Positions 18,602-27,529 of a stretch of 64,000 nucleotides of DNA are shown piece by piece (within the stretch, counting starts at the first letter, position 1; the number at the start of each line of letters is the position of its first letter). The stretch lies in assembly GCF_029868325.1 (NCBI RefSeq), contig NZ_JARWNW010000236.1:1-64000 (forward strand), given 5' to 3'. The notes under the pieces are model-generated. The model was not told the DNA's origin, did not search any database, and saw only the letters and a list, made by a program, of their open reading frames with translations. The DNA is from Nocardia carnea. Lineage in GTDB: Bacteria; Actinomycetota; Actinomycetes; Mycobacteriales; Mycobacteriaceae. The position numbers and the translations under genes were made by a program.

Positions 18602-18684
18602 TCGGCAACCGGATCCCGCCGCGAATGCCCGTGTGGAGCCGTGACAAACCTCTGTGCGGCACTATCGCGGAGCGATCGGCCCGG

Positions 18685-19566
18685 TCAGGCTTTATGAGCT
18701 ACGAGAACTGGGCAATGGGCGCGCTGGACGAGGATATTGCTCGTGGAACCCAGGAGCAATCCGCGGAATCCACCCCGACCGCGGCTTCCGACCACCACCA
18801 ATTGCGCGGACTCCGACCAGTGGAGCAGGTGCAGATCGGGACCCGCAAGATACATTTTCCGGGTCACCTCGACCTCGGGGTACTTCGGCGACCACTCGGC
18901 GAGCCATTCGATCATCCGGGTTCGCATCGCGGTGGCGATCGCGGGATCGTCGATCGTCTCCGGCATCCCCGCGAACCAGTGTTTCCGGAGATCGTGCCAA
19001 GTGTGTACCGCGACCAGCGGCACCCGCAGCAGGGCGGCTTCGGCGAAGGCAGCGCCCACGGCGGCGTTGCTCACTGCGGTCCCATCGACTCCGACCACCA
19101 CCGGCCGTTCGCGGCGGCCGTCGGCTCCGGCGCCGCGGACCACGACGACCTTCCCGTGCCCGCTACTCGCGACGGCGAGCACGGTGGAACCGAGATGGGC
19201 GAGGGAAGACCCTTCTCCCGTCCAGCCGATCACGGTGATCTCCGCGGCGGCCGATTCGTCGATGAGTAGTCGCGCCGGCGCCGCGCCGGACAGTTCTGTT
19301 TCCACCGGCAGGGACGCATCGATATGCAGCGCCGCCGCGCGGGCACGGTCGAGGCAATCCTGCCCATGCCGGGCGAGGGCCTCGCCGACCGGCGGAGGCA
19401 AACCGGGTCGGGCGGCAGTGTTGTCGCCGTGCACGATGCGCAACGTGCGCTGCCGGAGTGCGGCTTCGCGGCTCGCCCAGTGCACGGCCGCCGTGGCGGC
19501 CGCGGATTCGTCGACTCCGACAACGATAGGAGCGTCGGGCCCTGGGGATGGTGCCGAACTGTCCAT
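18685..19566 (-). CDS. Universal stress protein, tandem USP domains
   Basis: A 293-residue two-domain USP. Domain one starts at IVVGVDESAAA and has a variant nucleotide loop (GWTGEGSSLAHLGST); domain two starts at VVVGVDGTAVS and keeps GSRGRGGFRGLLLGST. ATG at 19566 is chosen (AAGGAA upstream); an earlier in-frame start at 19668 would add 34 unstructured residues. Probably functions with the other USP under hypoxic or stationary conditions. Confidence 0.9.
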   Translation of the reverse strand: MDSSAPSPGPDAPIVVGVDESAAATAAVHWASREAALRQRTLRIVHGDNTAARPGLPPPVGEALARHGQDCLDRARAAALHIDASLPVETELSGAAPARLLIDESAAAEITVIGWTGEGSSLAHLGSTVLAVASSGHGKVVVVRGAGADGRRERPVVVGVDGTAVSNAAVGAAFAEAALLRVPLVAVHTWHDLRKHWFAGMPETIDDPAIATAMRTRMIEWLAEWSPKYPEVEVTRKMYLAGPDLHLLHWSESAQLVVVGSRGRGGFRGLLLGSTSNILVQRAHCPVLVAHKA

Positions 19567-20201
19567 CGGCGCGGTTCCTTCGGCTCGGGTATCCGCGTGC
19601 TTCGTGATCGGTCGGTCGAGCCGGTGCGGTGACCGAGATCCACTGTCGTCCGTCACCGGCGAGAGCACCTACAGTTGATCATAGATCGATGCAGCGTTAT
19701 CACCCCGGGAGCGGGTGTCGCGCGCGCCTGATTCGCTGAGCTGGCGGGCGGTGAGAAACCCGTCCGGGAACCATGCCCCAGTGCCGCGCGTGTACGCGGT
19801 GAGCGGATGACCCGCAGAACAGGCTGTCGCCCGTGTAGGGCCCGAGTCCGAAGTCGCCCGGTGGGCGATCGATGTGATCGGCTGCGTACCGGCATATCGG
19901 CCGTGGTCGTCAATGCAACTTGATGTAACCAGTAATTCTTTCATGCAAGCCGCGGTGCGAGTGCCTGGTTGTTTGTCGCGCGGTCGAACAGTCCTGGGGT
20001 CGCGACTGTCGGTGAGTGCGGTGAAATGTGCCGGTTGCCAGGTCGTTCTGCGCCCCATATAGAGGCTATCCGTCAAGCCGGTCGGATTCCGAAACCTGGA
20101 CAGCTGTCTGGTACAGCTGGTAAGTTACTCGATATTCCACGGATGTGGAGTGCCAGGTTTCACCGTTGCGGCGGTGATCGAACTCAATGAGGAGTGGCGG
20201 C
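19567..20201. other. Intergenic region without a supported gene
   Basis: About 635 bases between a minus-strand USP gene and the plus-strand MpaB-like gene. Open frames here lack ribosome binding sites and family resemblance. An AT-richer stretch at 19910-19960 with two ATGCAA direct repeats may be a promoter, and a palindrome lies at 20099-20119. Confidence 0.4.
20099..20119 (+). promoter_or_regulatory. Palindrome with direct repeat upstream of haem-protein operon
   Basis: The perfect palindrome GACAGCTGTC (20099-20108) is followed by a second ACAGCTG 13 bases after the first (20100-20106 and 20113-20119). It lies about 90 bases upstream of the MpaB-like start, a suitable operator position. 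Confidence 0.4.
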
Positions 20202-21452
20202 ATGGACGGACTCAACAGGCGCAGCGCGTTGAAAGCCGGTGGGGTGGCCGGGGCTGCCGGGGCGTTCGCGGTGATAGCGGCGACCGCTACGGGGCGCGCG
20301 CAACCGTGGACATGGTCACCGCAGGGTTCGGTAGCCGGATCCGGATCCGGTGCCGACCCGATGACGGTGTGGGACCCCGAGGCCGACGAGCTGGTCGGCG
20401 GACTGATCGACCGGGGCGAGGTGCCCCGGATCAACGACGCATTGCGGACCTGGACCAAGAACGGCCAGCCACTGCCCGCCGGATTGCCACCGGAATTACG
20501 GGATTTCATGGAGTACGCCCGGCAACTGCCGCCGTGGACCGATCCGGCAAAACTGGATACGGCGATCCAGTTCAACAAGAAACGCGGACTGTATCTCGGT
20601 GTGCTGTACGGGTTCGCCAGCGGCATGATGAGCACCGTCATCCCCAAAGAAGCCCGCGCGGTCTACTACTCCAAAGGCGGGCACGACCTCGAGGACCGGA
20701 TCTCCAAAACCGCCAAACTCGGCTACGACATCGGTAGTAACAACGCCTACGCCCCCGACGGCGAGATGATCGTCACCTGCGTCAAGACCCGGCTCGTCCA
20801 TGCGGCGGTCCGGCACCTTCTGCCGCAGTCACCGCACTGGGTGCACTCGGCCGCGGAAGATATCCCGATCAGTCAGAACGACATCATGGTCACCTGGCAC
20901 AGCCTGCCCACGACCGTGATGAAACACCTGACGTCGTGGAAAGTGCCGATCCCCGTGCACGAATCGGAGGCCTTCCTGCACTCGTGGCAGGTTGCCGGGC
21001 ATATGCTCGGAGTTCGGGACGAATACATCCCGAAATCGTGGCCGGAAGCCAACTCCCAGGCGGCGCAGGTCCTCGACCCCATCCTGGCCCCGACCCCCGA
21101 AGGGATCAAACTGGCCGACCGGCTGCTGAGCCTGGGCGCCAATATCGACCTCACGATCCTCAGCAAGCCCGTTCTCGGCGCATTCACCCGTTTTCTGCTC
21201 GGTGATCACATCGCCGACGGACTGCACATCCCGCGCGAACCGGTCTGGGATCCGCTGCTCCGGTTCAGCTGGGGCCCTTTCATCGCCGTACGCGAGGGCA
21301 TCCTCACCGCGGTCCCGCCGGCCGCCGATCCCTACTGGCTGCTCGACGAATTCCTCCGCAAAGCCGCACTCATGTACCTGTCCGAACTGCGGATGCCGAT
21401 CAGTATCGAAATTCCCACCATGAACCGCGATATGAGCGTGCCACCACGCTGA
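20202..21452 (+). CDS. Tat-exported oxygenase of the MpaB / latex-clearing-protein family (DUF2236)
   Basis: A 416-residue protein with a twin-arginine signal ([10 protein letters not shown], then a hydrophobic alanine-rich stretch ending near residue 33). It matches the DUF2236 family, which includes the haem-b rubber oxygenase Lcp. The conserved core is visible around [16 protein letters not shown] and in [12 protein letters not shown]. Lcp cleaves polyisoprene outside the cell; other family members are uncharacterised. AGGAG lies seven bases before the ATG at 20202. Only 22 bases separate it from a truncated haemoglobin gene. Confidence 0.85.
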   Translation: MDGLNRRSALKAGGVAGAAGAFAVIAATATGRAQPWTWSPQGSVAGSGSGADPMTVWDPEADELVGGLIDRGEVPRINDALRTWTKNGQPLPAGLPPELRDFMEYARQLPPWTDPAKLDTAIQFNKKRGLYLGVLYGFASGMMSTVIPKEARAVYYSKGGHDLEDRISKTAKLGYDIGSNNAYAPDGEMIVTCVKTRLVHAAVRHLLPQSPHWVHSAAEDIPISQNDIMVTWHSLPTTVMKHLTSWKVPIPVHESEAFLHSWQVAGHMLGVRDEYIPKSWPEANSQAAQVLDPILAPTPEGIKLADRLLSLGANIDLTILSKPVLGAFTRFLLGDHIADGLHIPREPVWDPLLRFSWGPFIAVREGILTAVPPAADPYWLLDEFLRKAALMYLSELRMPISIEIPTMNRDMSVPPR

Positions 21453-21474
21453 ACCATCGAAGGGTGCCGAAAAC

Positions 21475-21879
21475 ATGACTTCCCCCGCATCTTTCGACTC
21501 CGCGCCGGAACCCGACGCGGATCCGCCGATCTATGACCGGATCGGCGGCCGCGAAGCCCTGGAGACCGTCGTCGAAGACTTCTATGCCCGTGTCCTCGCC
21601 GACGAGGTTCTCCAGCCGTTCTTCACCGGCATCAACATGTCCCGGATGAAAGGCCGGCAGGTCGAGTTCTTCGCGGCAGCTCTCGGTGGGCCCGACCCTT
21701 ATATCGGTGCCTCGATGAAGCAGGTGCATCAGGGGCGCGGTATCACCCGATACCACTTCGACCTCGTGGCCTGCCACCTCACGGATGCGCTGACCGGTGC
21801 GGGAGTGCCGGCGGAGCTGGTGGCCGAAATCATCGCCGCTGTCTCACCGCTGGCCGCTGAGATCGCATCGAATCCGTGA
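21475..21879 (+). CDS. glbN: Truncated haemoglobin, group I (HbN/GlbN type)
   Basis: A 134-residue 2/2 haemoglobin. The proximal histidine is H85 in [10 protein letters not shown]. The distal B10 tyrosine Y37 (DFYARVL) and E11 glutamine Q62 (RQVEFF) match M. tuberculosis HbN, which turns nitric oxide into nitrate with bound O2. The first 18 residues are an acidic/proline extension before YDRIGG. It lies 22 bases after the MpaB/Lcp-like gene, so the two are probably co-transcribed. Either it protects against NO or it supplies O2 or electrons to the neighbouring system. Confidence 0.93.
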   Translation: MTSPASFDSAPEPDADPPIYDRIGGREALETVVEDFYARVLADEVLQPFFTGINMSRMKGRQVEFFAAALGGPDPYIGASMKQVHQGRGITRYHFDLVACHLTDALTGAGVPAELVAEIIAAVSPLAAEIASNP

Positions 21880-21940
21880 GCGGTAACCGGAACATGAACA
21901 CATGCCCGGTAGACACCACATTCACTACCGAAGGAACATT

Positions 21941-22273
21941 ATGACGCCCACAATCATCCGTCTTGCCGTCGCCTCCGTCGCGGCGACAAGCCTCGTCGGT
22001 GCCGCGGCCGGGGCGGCGGCCCAACCCGTCTCCTCACCGGCCCCCATGCCGGTCGCCGAGGGCGAAACCGGAACCGGCTCCTCGGCGTTGGACTCGGGAT
22101 CGGCGGCCGCGCGAACGGCAGGGATACTCGCCGGCAACGGCGATATCATCGGAATCATCGTCCTACTCGGCGTCACCCCGTTCCAGATTCTGACCGACGG
22201 TGTCTGCGATATGGCCACCATGTCGGCCCTGCCGAGCCCCTGCACTCCGGGCCCGGCGCATTACACGGGCTGA
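21941..22273 (+). CDS. Small exported protein of unknown function
   Basis: A 110-residue protein with a clear signal peptide (MTPTIIRLAVASVAATSLVGAA ... AAAQ, cleavage near residue 28), a Ser/Gly/Ala-rich linker, a short hydrophobic stretch (DIIGIIVLLGVTPFQIL) and two cysteines near the C-terminus (GVCDMA, SPCTPG) that could form a disulphide. GAAGGAA precedes the ATG. It is 61 bases downstream of glbN and possibly in the same operon. No family was recognised. Confidence 0.7.
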   Translation: MTPTIIRLAVASVAATSLVGAAAGAAAQPVSSPAPMPVAEGETGTGSSALDSGSAAARTAGILAGNGDIIGIIVLLGVTPFQILTDGVCDMATMSALPSPCTPGPAHYTG

Positions 22274-22305
22274 CTCCCGGCACGGGATGACGAACCGAGG
22301 GCCGT

Positions 22306-23154
22306 TCAAGCGGCGAGCCCCGAATCGCGAATGGCTTCGGCCAGCGGCTCCAGTACGGCGGGGTCGTGCGGCGGCGGCAGGTAGATGATCGCGAGCTCCA
22401 GACCCTCGGCGTCCAGCGCCGCCGCCCAATCGAGGGTTTCGGCGTAGCCGAGCTCGGGGTCGAGCCGCTTCTGCGCCGAGAGCAGGATCTCCTTCGGATC
22501 ACGGCCGATATCGGCGCAATGGCCGGCCAGCACCTCGCGCTTGCGGGCGAAATCGGCGGGAGTGCCGGCGACGAAGTTCCAGTGCTGGGCGTACCGGGCG
22601 GTGGTCCGGAGGGTGCGTTTCTCACCGTTGCCGCCGATGCAGATCGGTGGGTGCGGGCGCTGCGGACCTTTCGGCTCGTTGCGGGCGTTGTTCAGCTGAT
22701 AGAACTTGCCGTCGAAATCCGTTGTCTCCTGGCTCAACAGCCCGATGAGGACCTGGCAGGCCTCGTCGAACCGGTCGAGGCGTTCGGTGATGCTGCCCAG
22801 TTCGATACCGTAGGCGCCGGATTCCTCCTCGTTCCACCCGGCGCCGATACCGAGCTCGAGACGGCCACCGGAAATGATGTCGAGCGTGGCGGCCATATTG
22901 GCCAGCACTGCCGGATGGCGGTAGTGCACGCCGGTGACCATGGTGCCGAGCCGTAGACGTTCGGTGGCCTGCGCGAGCGCGGTCAGCGTGGTCCATCCCT
23001 CCATGCACGGCCCGGTGGAATCGGAGAAGATGGGGTAGAAGTGGTCGAAGGTCCAGCCGGATTCGTAGATCTCGATATCATCGGCGGCCCGCCAGACGGC
23101 CAGCATATCGGCCCAGGTCGTGTCCTGCGGGGAAGTCTTGAAGGCGAATCGCAT
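22306..23154 (-). CDS. LLM-class F420-dependent oxidoreductase
   Basis: A 282-residue luciferase-like TIM barrel. Visible features are the N-terminal strand MRFAFKTSPQ, SGWTFDHFYP, the LGTMVTGVHYRHPAVLANMAATLD segment in the middle of the barrel, GRLELGIGAGWNEEE, and HPPICIGGNGEKRTL. These are typical of the actinobacterial F420-binding group, which uses F420 for hydride transfer or F420H2 for reduction. Convergent with the small exported gene. Substrate unknown. Confidence 0.88.
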   Translation of the reverse strand: MRFAFKTSPQDTTWADMLAVWRAADDIEIYESGWTFDHFYPIFSDSTGPCMEGWTTLTALAQATERLRLGTMVTGVHYRHPAVLANMAATLDIISGGRLELGIGAGWNEEESGAYGIELGSITERLDRFDEACQVLIGLLSQETTDFDGKFYQLNNARNEPKGPQRPHPPICIGGNGEKRTLRTTARYAQHWNFVAGTPADFARKREVLAGHCADIGRDPKEILLSAQKRLDPELGYAETLDWAAALDAEGLELAIIYLPPPHDPAVLEPLAEAIRDSGLAA

Positions 23155-23233
23155 GAGGACAGGCTAGAAGTTGGAGCGCGCTCCAGGTCAATATCGCCTC
23201 GGCGGGTCGGCGCGCGGGGTGTGCACAATTCGG

Positions 23234-24310
23234 TTATGCGGTCGACCGATCGGCTGCCCCTGCGGGCATACCGACTCGCACGGAGATCTGATGCGACAGG
23301 ACAGCCATCGCGAAGACACCCACCGCGACGGCCGCCACTGCACCGAAACCTTCAGTCGCGAATTCGGCGAAGGCGTTGAGAACGGTGAATATCAGCGCCG
23401 CGATGCGCAACGTCTGCAGCGGCCACAGCGGGCCCGCCCGGCGGTAACAGATCGTCGCCGGAGCCGCTGTAGCGAGCGTCAGGCAGGCACTGATGAAGAG
23501 GATCAGTTCGGCCATACCCATCCGATCCACATCGATCACGGTATCGGAGGCGCGCAGGGACAGCCCGCCGGTCAACAGCGCGACGACCCCGATGATCACT
23601 CCCGCTGCCGAGGCCACGACCAGCAACCAGCCGATGATCGGTACCCACCGGGGGCTGCGGAGGAAACCGGGAACGAGACGCGGCAAGAACTGCTGGACCG
23701 AATACAGCCGGTCCACTCGGTGATCGGCCGCGTCCAGCAGCAGCCGGATACCGTGCACAGCACGCGGATCGGCACCGCCGTCCTCGGCGCGATTCAGCAT
23801 CGCACGGGCCGCGCTGCGCCGATGCGCGGGTAAACCGCCCGCCATGCCGGTTGCCGCGATCGCCGCGGCATTGGCGAGATACTCGTCCACCGTCGGCGCC
23901 CGCACGATCCGCACCAGCCGGTTCGCGACCAGGATCACCAGCACCAGCACATACATGATCTCGGCCGCCGGCCCGTAGAAATAATCGTTGTCGGCAGTGA
24001 CGAATTTGCCGACTTCATCGAGGAACAAACCGAACCCGATACCGCCGATCACCACGGCCACCGCCCGCGCAGTGGAACCGAGCAGCAACCAGCCCAGCAG
24101 CAGCGCCACCATCATCGCGGCACCGCCGTACAGGGCGTGTGCGATATGGAGCGAACCGCCGCCGACCTGCGGGTAATCGGTGAGCGCGAGATAGGTGCGG
24201 GTCACCAGGATGGTGGTGATCGCGATGACGAGGAATGTTTCGGCGGACGCGTTGCCGTAGGTGTTGCGCACGATCCTGGTGCGGTGCCGGGCGGTGCGGG
24301 TCGCGGGCAT
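23234..24310 (-). CDS. Multi-pass membrane protein of unknown function
   Basis: About 358 residues with seven or eight hydrophobic segments: four in the first 130 residues, a soluble middle (about 145-225) rich in Ala/Arg, then three or four more. The first half contains GFGLFLDEVGKF. It resembles conserved hypothetical membrane proteins of Nocardia/Rhodococcus, with no named function. ATG at 24310 is chosen because it begins a basic N-terminus (RTARHRTRIVRN) before the first helix; the longer open frame to 24505 is compositionally poor. It is not obviously in an operon. Confidence 0.75.
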   Translation of the reverse strand: MPATRTARHRTRIVRNTYGNASAETFLVIAITTILVTRTYLALTDYPQVGGGSLHIAHALYGGAAMMVALLLGWLLLGSTARAVAVVIGGIGFGLFLDEVGKFVTADNDYFYGPAAEIMYVLVLVILVANRLVRIVRAPTVDEYLANAAAIAATGMAGGLPAHRRSAARAMLNRAEDGGADPRAVHGIRLLLDAADHRVDRLYSVQQFLPRLVPGFLRSPRWVPIIGWLLVVASAAGVIIGVVALLTGGLSLRASDTVIDVDRMGMAELILFISACLTLATAAPATICYRRAGPLWPLQTLRIAALIFTVLNAFAEFATEGFGAVAAVAVGVFAMAVLSHQISVRVGMPAGAADRSTA

Positions 24311-24792
24311 CGCGCTCACGGCCGGAACGACAGGTACATGACCGGCCACCCCGCCTCGACGCCCGCTGTCCCGAACCACTACCTGCCCCTGCCGTCGGAC
24401 CCCGTCAGTACACCGGCATACGTGCCGGAAGGCGACAATAACCCGGTACCCGGACAAAATCGGGTAACCCTGTCGGCGGCGCAGTCGGCCGGGAGGCCCG
24501 TTCACAGCGCTCCCGTCCTGAGCGGGCCGAGTCCATCGCTGACCGGCTACCCTCGCGTTCTTACGGCTCGATCACGCGCCGGCGAAGCCTTCCGGTCTTC
24601 GAGCGGAACCGGGCATGGACGTCTCGACACGTTCAGGGCCGCCTTGCATGGGGGTGGCCGCCGCCTGCGGCCCAGCGGATAACCGCTGGGCCGCAGGCGA
24701 ATACGCATCGCCCGGCGTTTCGTTTCTCGCCGCGATGAGCGCCGAAGTCGTCTTATGCCGGCGTCCGGGCGAGCAGAACGGTCGGCCCGGGG
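24311..24792. other. Intergenic region containing a strong hairpin
   Basis: About 480 bases between two minus-strand genes. No gene is supported. It holds the hairpin at 24663-24698 downstream of the thiolase gene and must include the promoter of the membrane-protein gene. Confidence 0.45.
24663..24698. terminator. Perfect 16-bp hairpin, probable terminator of the thiolase operon
   Basis: The two arms (24663-24678 and 24683-24698) are perfectly complementary over 16 bp around the tetraloop ATAA. It starts 95 bases past the thiolase stop. No T-run follows on either strand. Confidence 0.65.
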
Positions 24793-25995
24793 TCAGCGGG
24801 TGGCGATAATCGCCGAGCCGTGGCCGAAGAGGCCCTGGTTCACCGCAATACCCGCCCGAGCGTCTTCTACCTGGCGGCCGTCGGCCTCGCCGCGCAACTG
24901 CCAGGTCAGCTCGCAGACCTGCGCGATCGCCTGCGCGGGAATCGCCTCACCGAAACAGGCCAGCCCGCCACTGGGGTTGACCGGGATACGCCCGCCCAAG
25001 GTGGTGGCGCCGCTGCGCAGCAGTTCCTCCGCGCCGCCGGTCTCGCAGAGACCGATATCCTCGTACCAGTCCAGTTCCAGCGCGGTGGACAGGTCGTAGA
25101 CCTCGGCCAGCGACAGGTCGGCGGGGCCGATCCCGGCCTCTTCGTACGCGGCGTGCGCGACGGCGGAACGGAACTCGCGCGGCGGTGGCTGGACGGCCAC
25201 CGCGGAATCGGTCGCGAAATCGGGCAGATCGATCACGGTTTTCGGGAATGTCGGCGTAACCGTCGACAACGCACGGACGCGGACCGGATCGGTGACACCG
25301 TGGCGGCGCGCGTACTCCATCGATGTCAGCACCAGTGCGGCGCCGCCGTCGCTGGTCGCGCAGATATCCAGCAGGCGCAGCGGGTCCGAGACGACCGCCG
25401 AAGCCGCGACGTCCTCGGCCGTGACCTCCTTGCGATAGCGGGCGTACGGGTTGTTCAGGCCGTGCTTGGCGTTCTTCACCTTGACCGCGGCGAAATCGTC
25501 GAGCGTGGCACCGTGCAGCGCCATCCGCCGGCGGGCATACAGCGCGAAATAGATGGGGTTCGTCGCGCCGAGCAGGTGGAAACGCAACCAGTCCGGATCG
25601 TCGCGGCGTTCGCCGCCGACCGGCTGGAAGAAACCCTTCGGGGTGGCGTCCGCGCCGACCACCAGCGCTACATCGCACAAACCTGCGAGGATCTGAGCGC
25701 GGGCATTGGCGATGGCCTGGGCGCCGGAGGCGCAGGCGGCGTAGCTGCTGGAGATCCGTGCACCGGACCAGCCCAGCGCCTGGGCAAAGGTCGCGCCGGA
25801 AACGAATCCGGGATATCCGTTGCGGATGGTGTCGGCACCGGCGATATAGCCGACGTCGCGATGGTCCACCCCGGCATCGGCCAGCGCCGCGCGCGCCGCG
25901 ACCAGCCCGTATTCGACGAAATTGCGCCCCCATTTGCCCCACTGGTGCATCCCCGCACCGAGGACGGCGATATCGCGGTCATTCGACTCAGGCAT
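24793..25995 (-). CDS. Thiolase-like / lipid-transfer protein (SCP-x thiolase domain)
   Basis: A 400-residue thiolase-fold protein of the nonspecific lipid-transfer / Ltp group. The nucleophile cysteine is in SYAACASGAQ. The usual C-terminal GHP loop is replaced by GLACFGEAIPAQA, and the final motif is NQGLFGHGSA. This pattern fits Ltp-type enzymes that work with a DUF35 partner, such as the Ltp2 aldolases that release side-chain fragments from steroid CoA thioesters. Its start overlaps the end of the DUF35 gene by eight bases, so they are coupled. Whether it does thiolysis or retro-aldol cleavage is open. Confidence 0.88.
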   Translation of the reverse strand: MPESNDRDIAVLGAGMHQWGKWGRNFVEYGLVAARAALADAGVDHRDVGYIAGADTIRNGYPGFVSGATFAQALGWSGARISSSYAACASGAQAIANARAQILAGLCDVALVVGADATPKGFFQPVGGERRDDPDWLRFHLLGATNPIYFALYARRRMALHGATLDDFAAVKVKNAKHGLNNPYARYRKEVTAEDVAASAVVSDPLRLLDICATSDGGAALVLTSMEYARRHGVTDPVRVRALSTVTPTFPKTVIDLPDFATDSAVAVQPPPREFRSAVAHAAYEEAGIGPADLSLAEVYDLSTALELDWYEDIGLCETGGAEELLRSGATTLGGRIPVNPSGGLACFGEAIPAQAIAQVCELTWQLRGEADGRQVEDARAGIAVNQGLFGHGSAIIATR

Positions 25996-26434
25996 CGACC
26001 GGCCTCCACATCCACACCGTATGTTCTGCTTCCTCGTCTTCGTACAGCACGCCGAGGGTCAACTCGACCGGCATCCCGACGGCCAGATCGTCCACCGTGA
26101 GGCCACGCACCACCTGACCGAGGATCACCATCTGCTCGACCTCGAGCTCCACCGCCGCGACGACGTACGGCTCGAACGGTTCGGGGGAGACATAGGGCGG
26201 TGGCGGCTTGTACCGGGCGTCCGCATACGACCAGATCCGGCCGCGGGTGGAGAACAGGTACTCGGCCAGCTCGGAGCCGTCCTTCGGGCCCGTGCACTGC
26301 GGGTTGCGGCAGGCCAGGGTGTTCCGCGGGAAGTACGGCGTGCCGCAGGTAGTGCAGCGACTTCCCTTCAGGCGCACCGTGCCGTCATCCGCGGTGAACC
26401 AGTCGGCCACGGCGGGGCGTTGTTCTTTCTGCAC
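25988..26434 (-). CDS. DUF35 OB-fold protein with zinc ribbon, partner of the thiolase-like protein
   Basis: A 148-residue protein with an N-terminal rubredoxin-like zinc ribbon (C27, C30, C42, C47; RCTTCGTPYFPRN) followed by an OB fold. DUF35 proteins pair with thiolases or Ltp aldolases and help bind acyl-CoA. GTG at 26434 is chosen: the frame is open further up but crosses the divergent promoter region. The stop overlaps the thiolase start by eight bases, indicating a two-gene operon and probably a complex. Confidence 0.88.
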   Translation of the reverse strand: MQKEQRPAVADWFTADDGTVRLKGSRCTTCGTPYFPRNTLACRNPQCTGPKDGSELAEYLFSTRGRIWSYADARYKPPPPYVSPEPFEPYVVAAVELEVEQMVILGQVVRGLTVDDLAVGMPVELTLGVLYEDEEAEHTVWMWRPVDA

Positions 26435-26565
26435 AACCCCGACCGTATAGGAACAGGTTCTACTTTGGGGCCGGAAACCCACTCCATGGGAGTGTGACCG
26501 GAGGTACGGTGAGGCCGGATCGGGAGGTAACGGCCTCCTCGAGTCGATCTGGAGTACCACACACG

Positions 26566-27345
26566 ATGGGCAGCGAAGTCATCGAACCGCAGTCGATCCG
26601 CAACGTCACGGTCGTCGGGGACCCCGACGCGACCACCCGAGTCGTGCACCGCCTGCTCCGTGATCTCACCAGAACCGGAACCGGCGTATCGGGCACGGTC
26701 CACTGGACCACCGACCACACCGAACACACGATCCGCATCGCCGAGCTGTCGAGCCACGCCCCCACTGCCGGCCTGGAACGGTCCATCCGGGTGGCCGACG
26801 GGCTGATCGCGGTCATGGACGCCACCGCGAAACGCGACCCGCGGCTCGAGACGGCGCTGCGAATCGCCGACGATCACCAGGTAGCCCGGATGTGCCTGGT
26901 GACCGGCCTCGACCGGCCCGCCGCCGACTTCGGCCACTGCCTCCGGACGATCGCGGATACGCACGGGGCCGTGCCCTTGGCGCTGCAGATCCCGCGCGGA
27001 CTCGGCGCCGAGTTCGACGGCGCCGTCGATCTGATCTCGCTGCGGGAGCTCGAACCGGTGGCCGCCGGCCTCGCCGGGATTCATCGCCGAGCTGCCGAGC
27101 AGTGGTACCGCCACCTGGTCGACACGGTGATGGATCAGGACGACACCGGCGTTCCCGGCCCGTGGAAGATCCCGGTCGGCCGGTTACACCACCGCGTCCG
27201 CCACCTCACCCATATCGGCGATATAGCGCCCGTCCTGTGCGATACAACCCCCAGGAGCCACATCACCCCGCTCCTGGACGCCATCGTCCGCTACCTGCCC
27301 TCGCCCCTGCACGTCTGCCAACCGGAACACGCCCTCGACTACTGA
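26566..27345 (+). CDS. Stand-alone degenerate EF-G-like GTPase domain (predicted pseudo-GTPase)
   Basis: A 259-residue protein that aligns with the G domain of elongation factor G from its first strand to its end: IRNVTVVG (11-18), ERSIRVADGLIAVMDA (71-86), VTGLDRPAADF (112-122, in place of NKMDR.GA.F), GAEFDGAVDLI, and APVLCDTTP...PLLDAIVRYLPSPL (221-249), which is the end of EF-G domain I. The P-loop GHxDAGKTT is GDPDATTRV, with no lysine, and the G3 DTPGH motif is missing. Domains II-V are absent. It cannot be a normal translocase; a ribosome-associated or regulatory role is speculation. ATG 26566 is preferred; GTG 26494 is possible. Confidence 0.75.
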   Translation: MGSEVIEPQSIRNVTVVGDPDATTRVVHRLLRDLTRTGTGVSGTVHWTTDHTEHTIRIAELSSHAPTAGLERSIRVADGLIAVMDATAKRDPRLETALRIADDHQVARMCLVTGLDRPAADFGHCLRTIADTHGAVPLALQIPRGLGAEFDGAVDLISLRELEPVAAGLAGIHRRAAEQWYRHLVDTVMDQDDTGVPGPWKIPVGRLHHRVRHLTHIGDIAPVLCDTTPRSHITPLLDAIVRYLPSPLHVCQPEHALDY

Positions 27346-27529
27346 CCGGCGCCGCGGGGGCCGACGCCAGAGGGTCGGTCCAGTGGTTGGCCGCTGTCGG
27401 CCAGGGCGCTTCACGTGCCGGTCGGCGTGGCCGGCCTGCCGGTCTCGGTTCGGTGCCGCGCGTGTCCGCACCCGGTAACTGACTTCGCGCCGATCGAGAC
27501 GACCTGTCCGGCGGTGCCGACTGCTCCTC

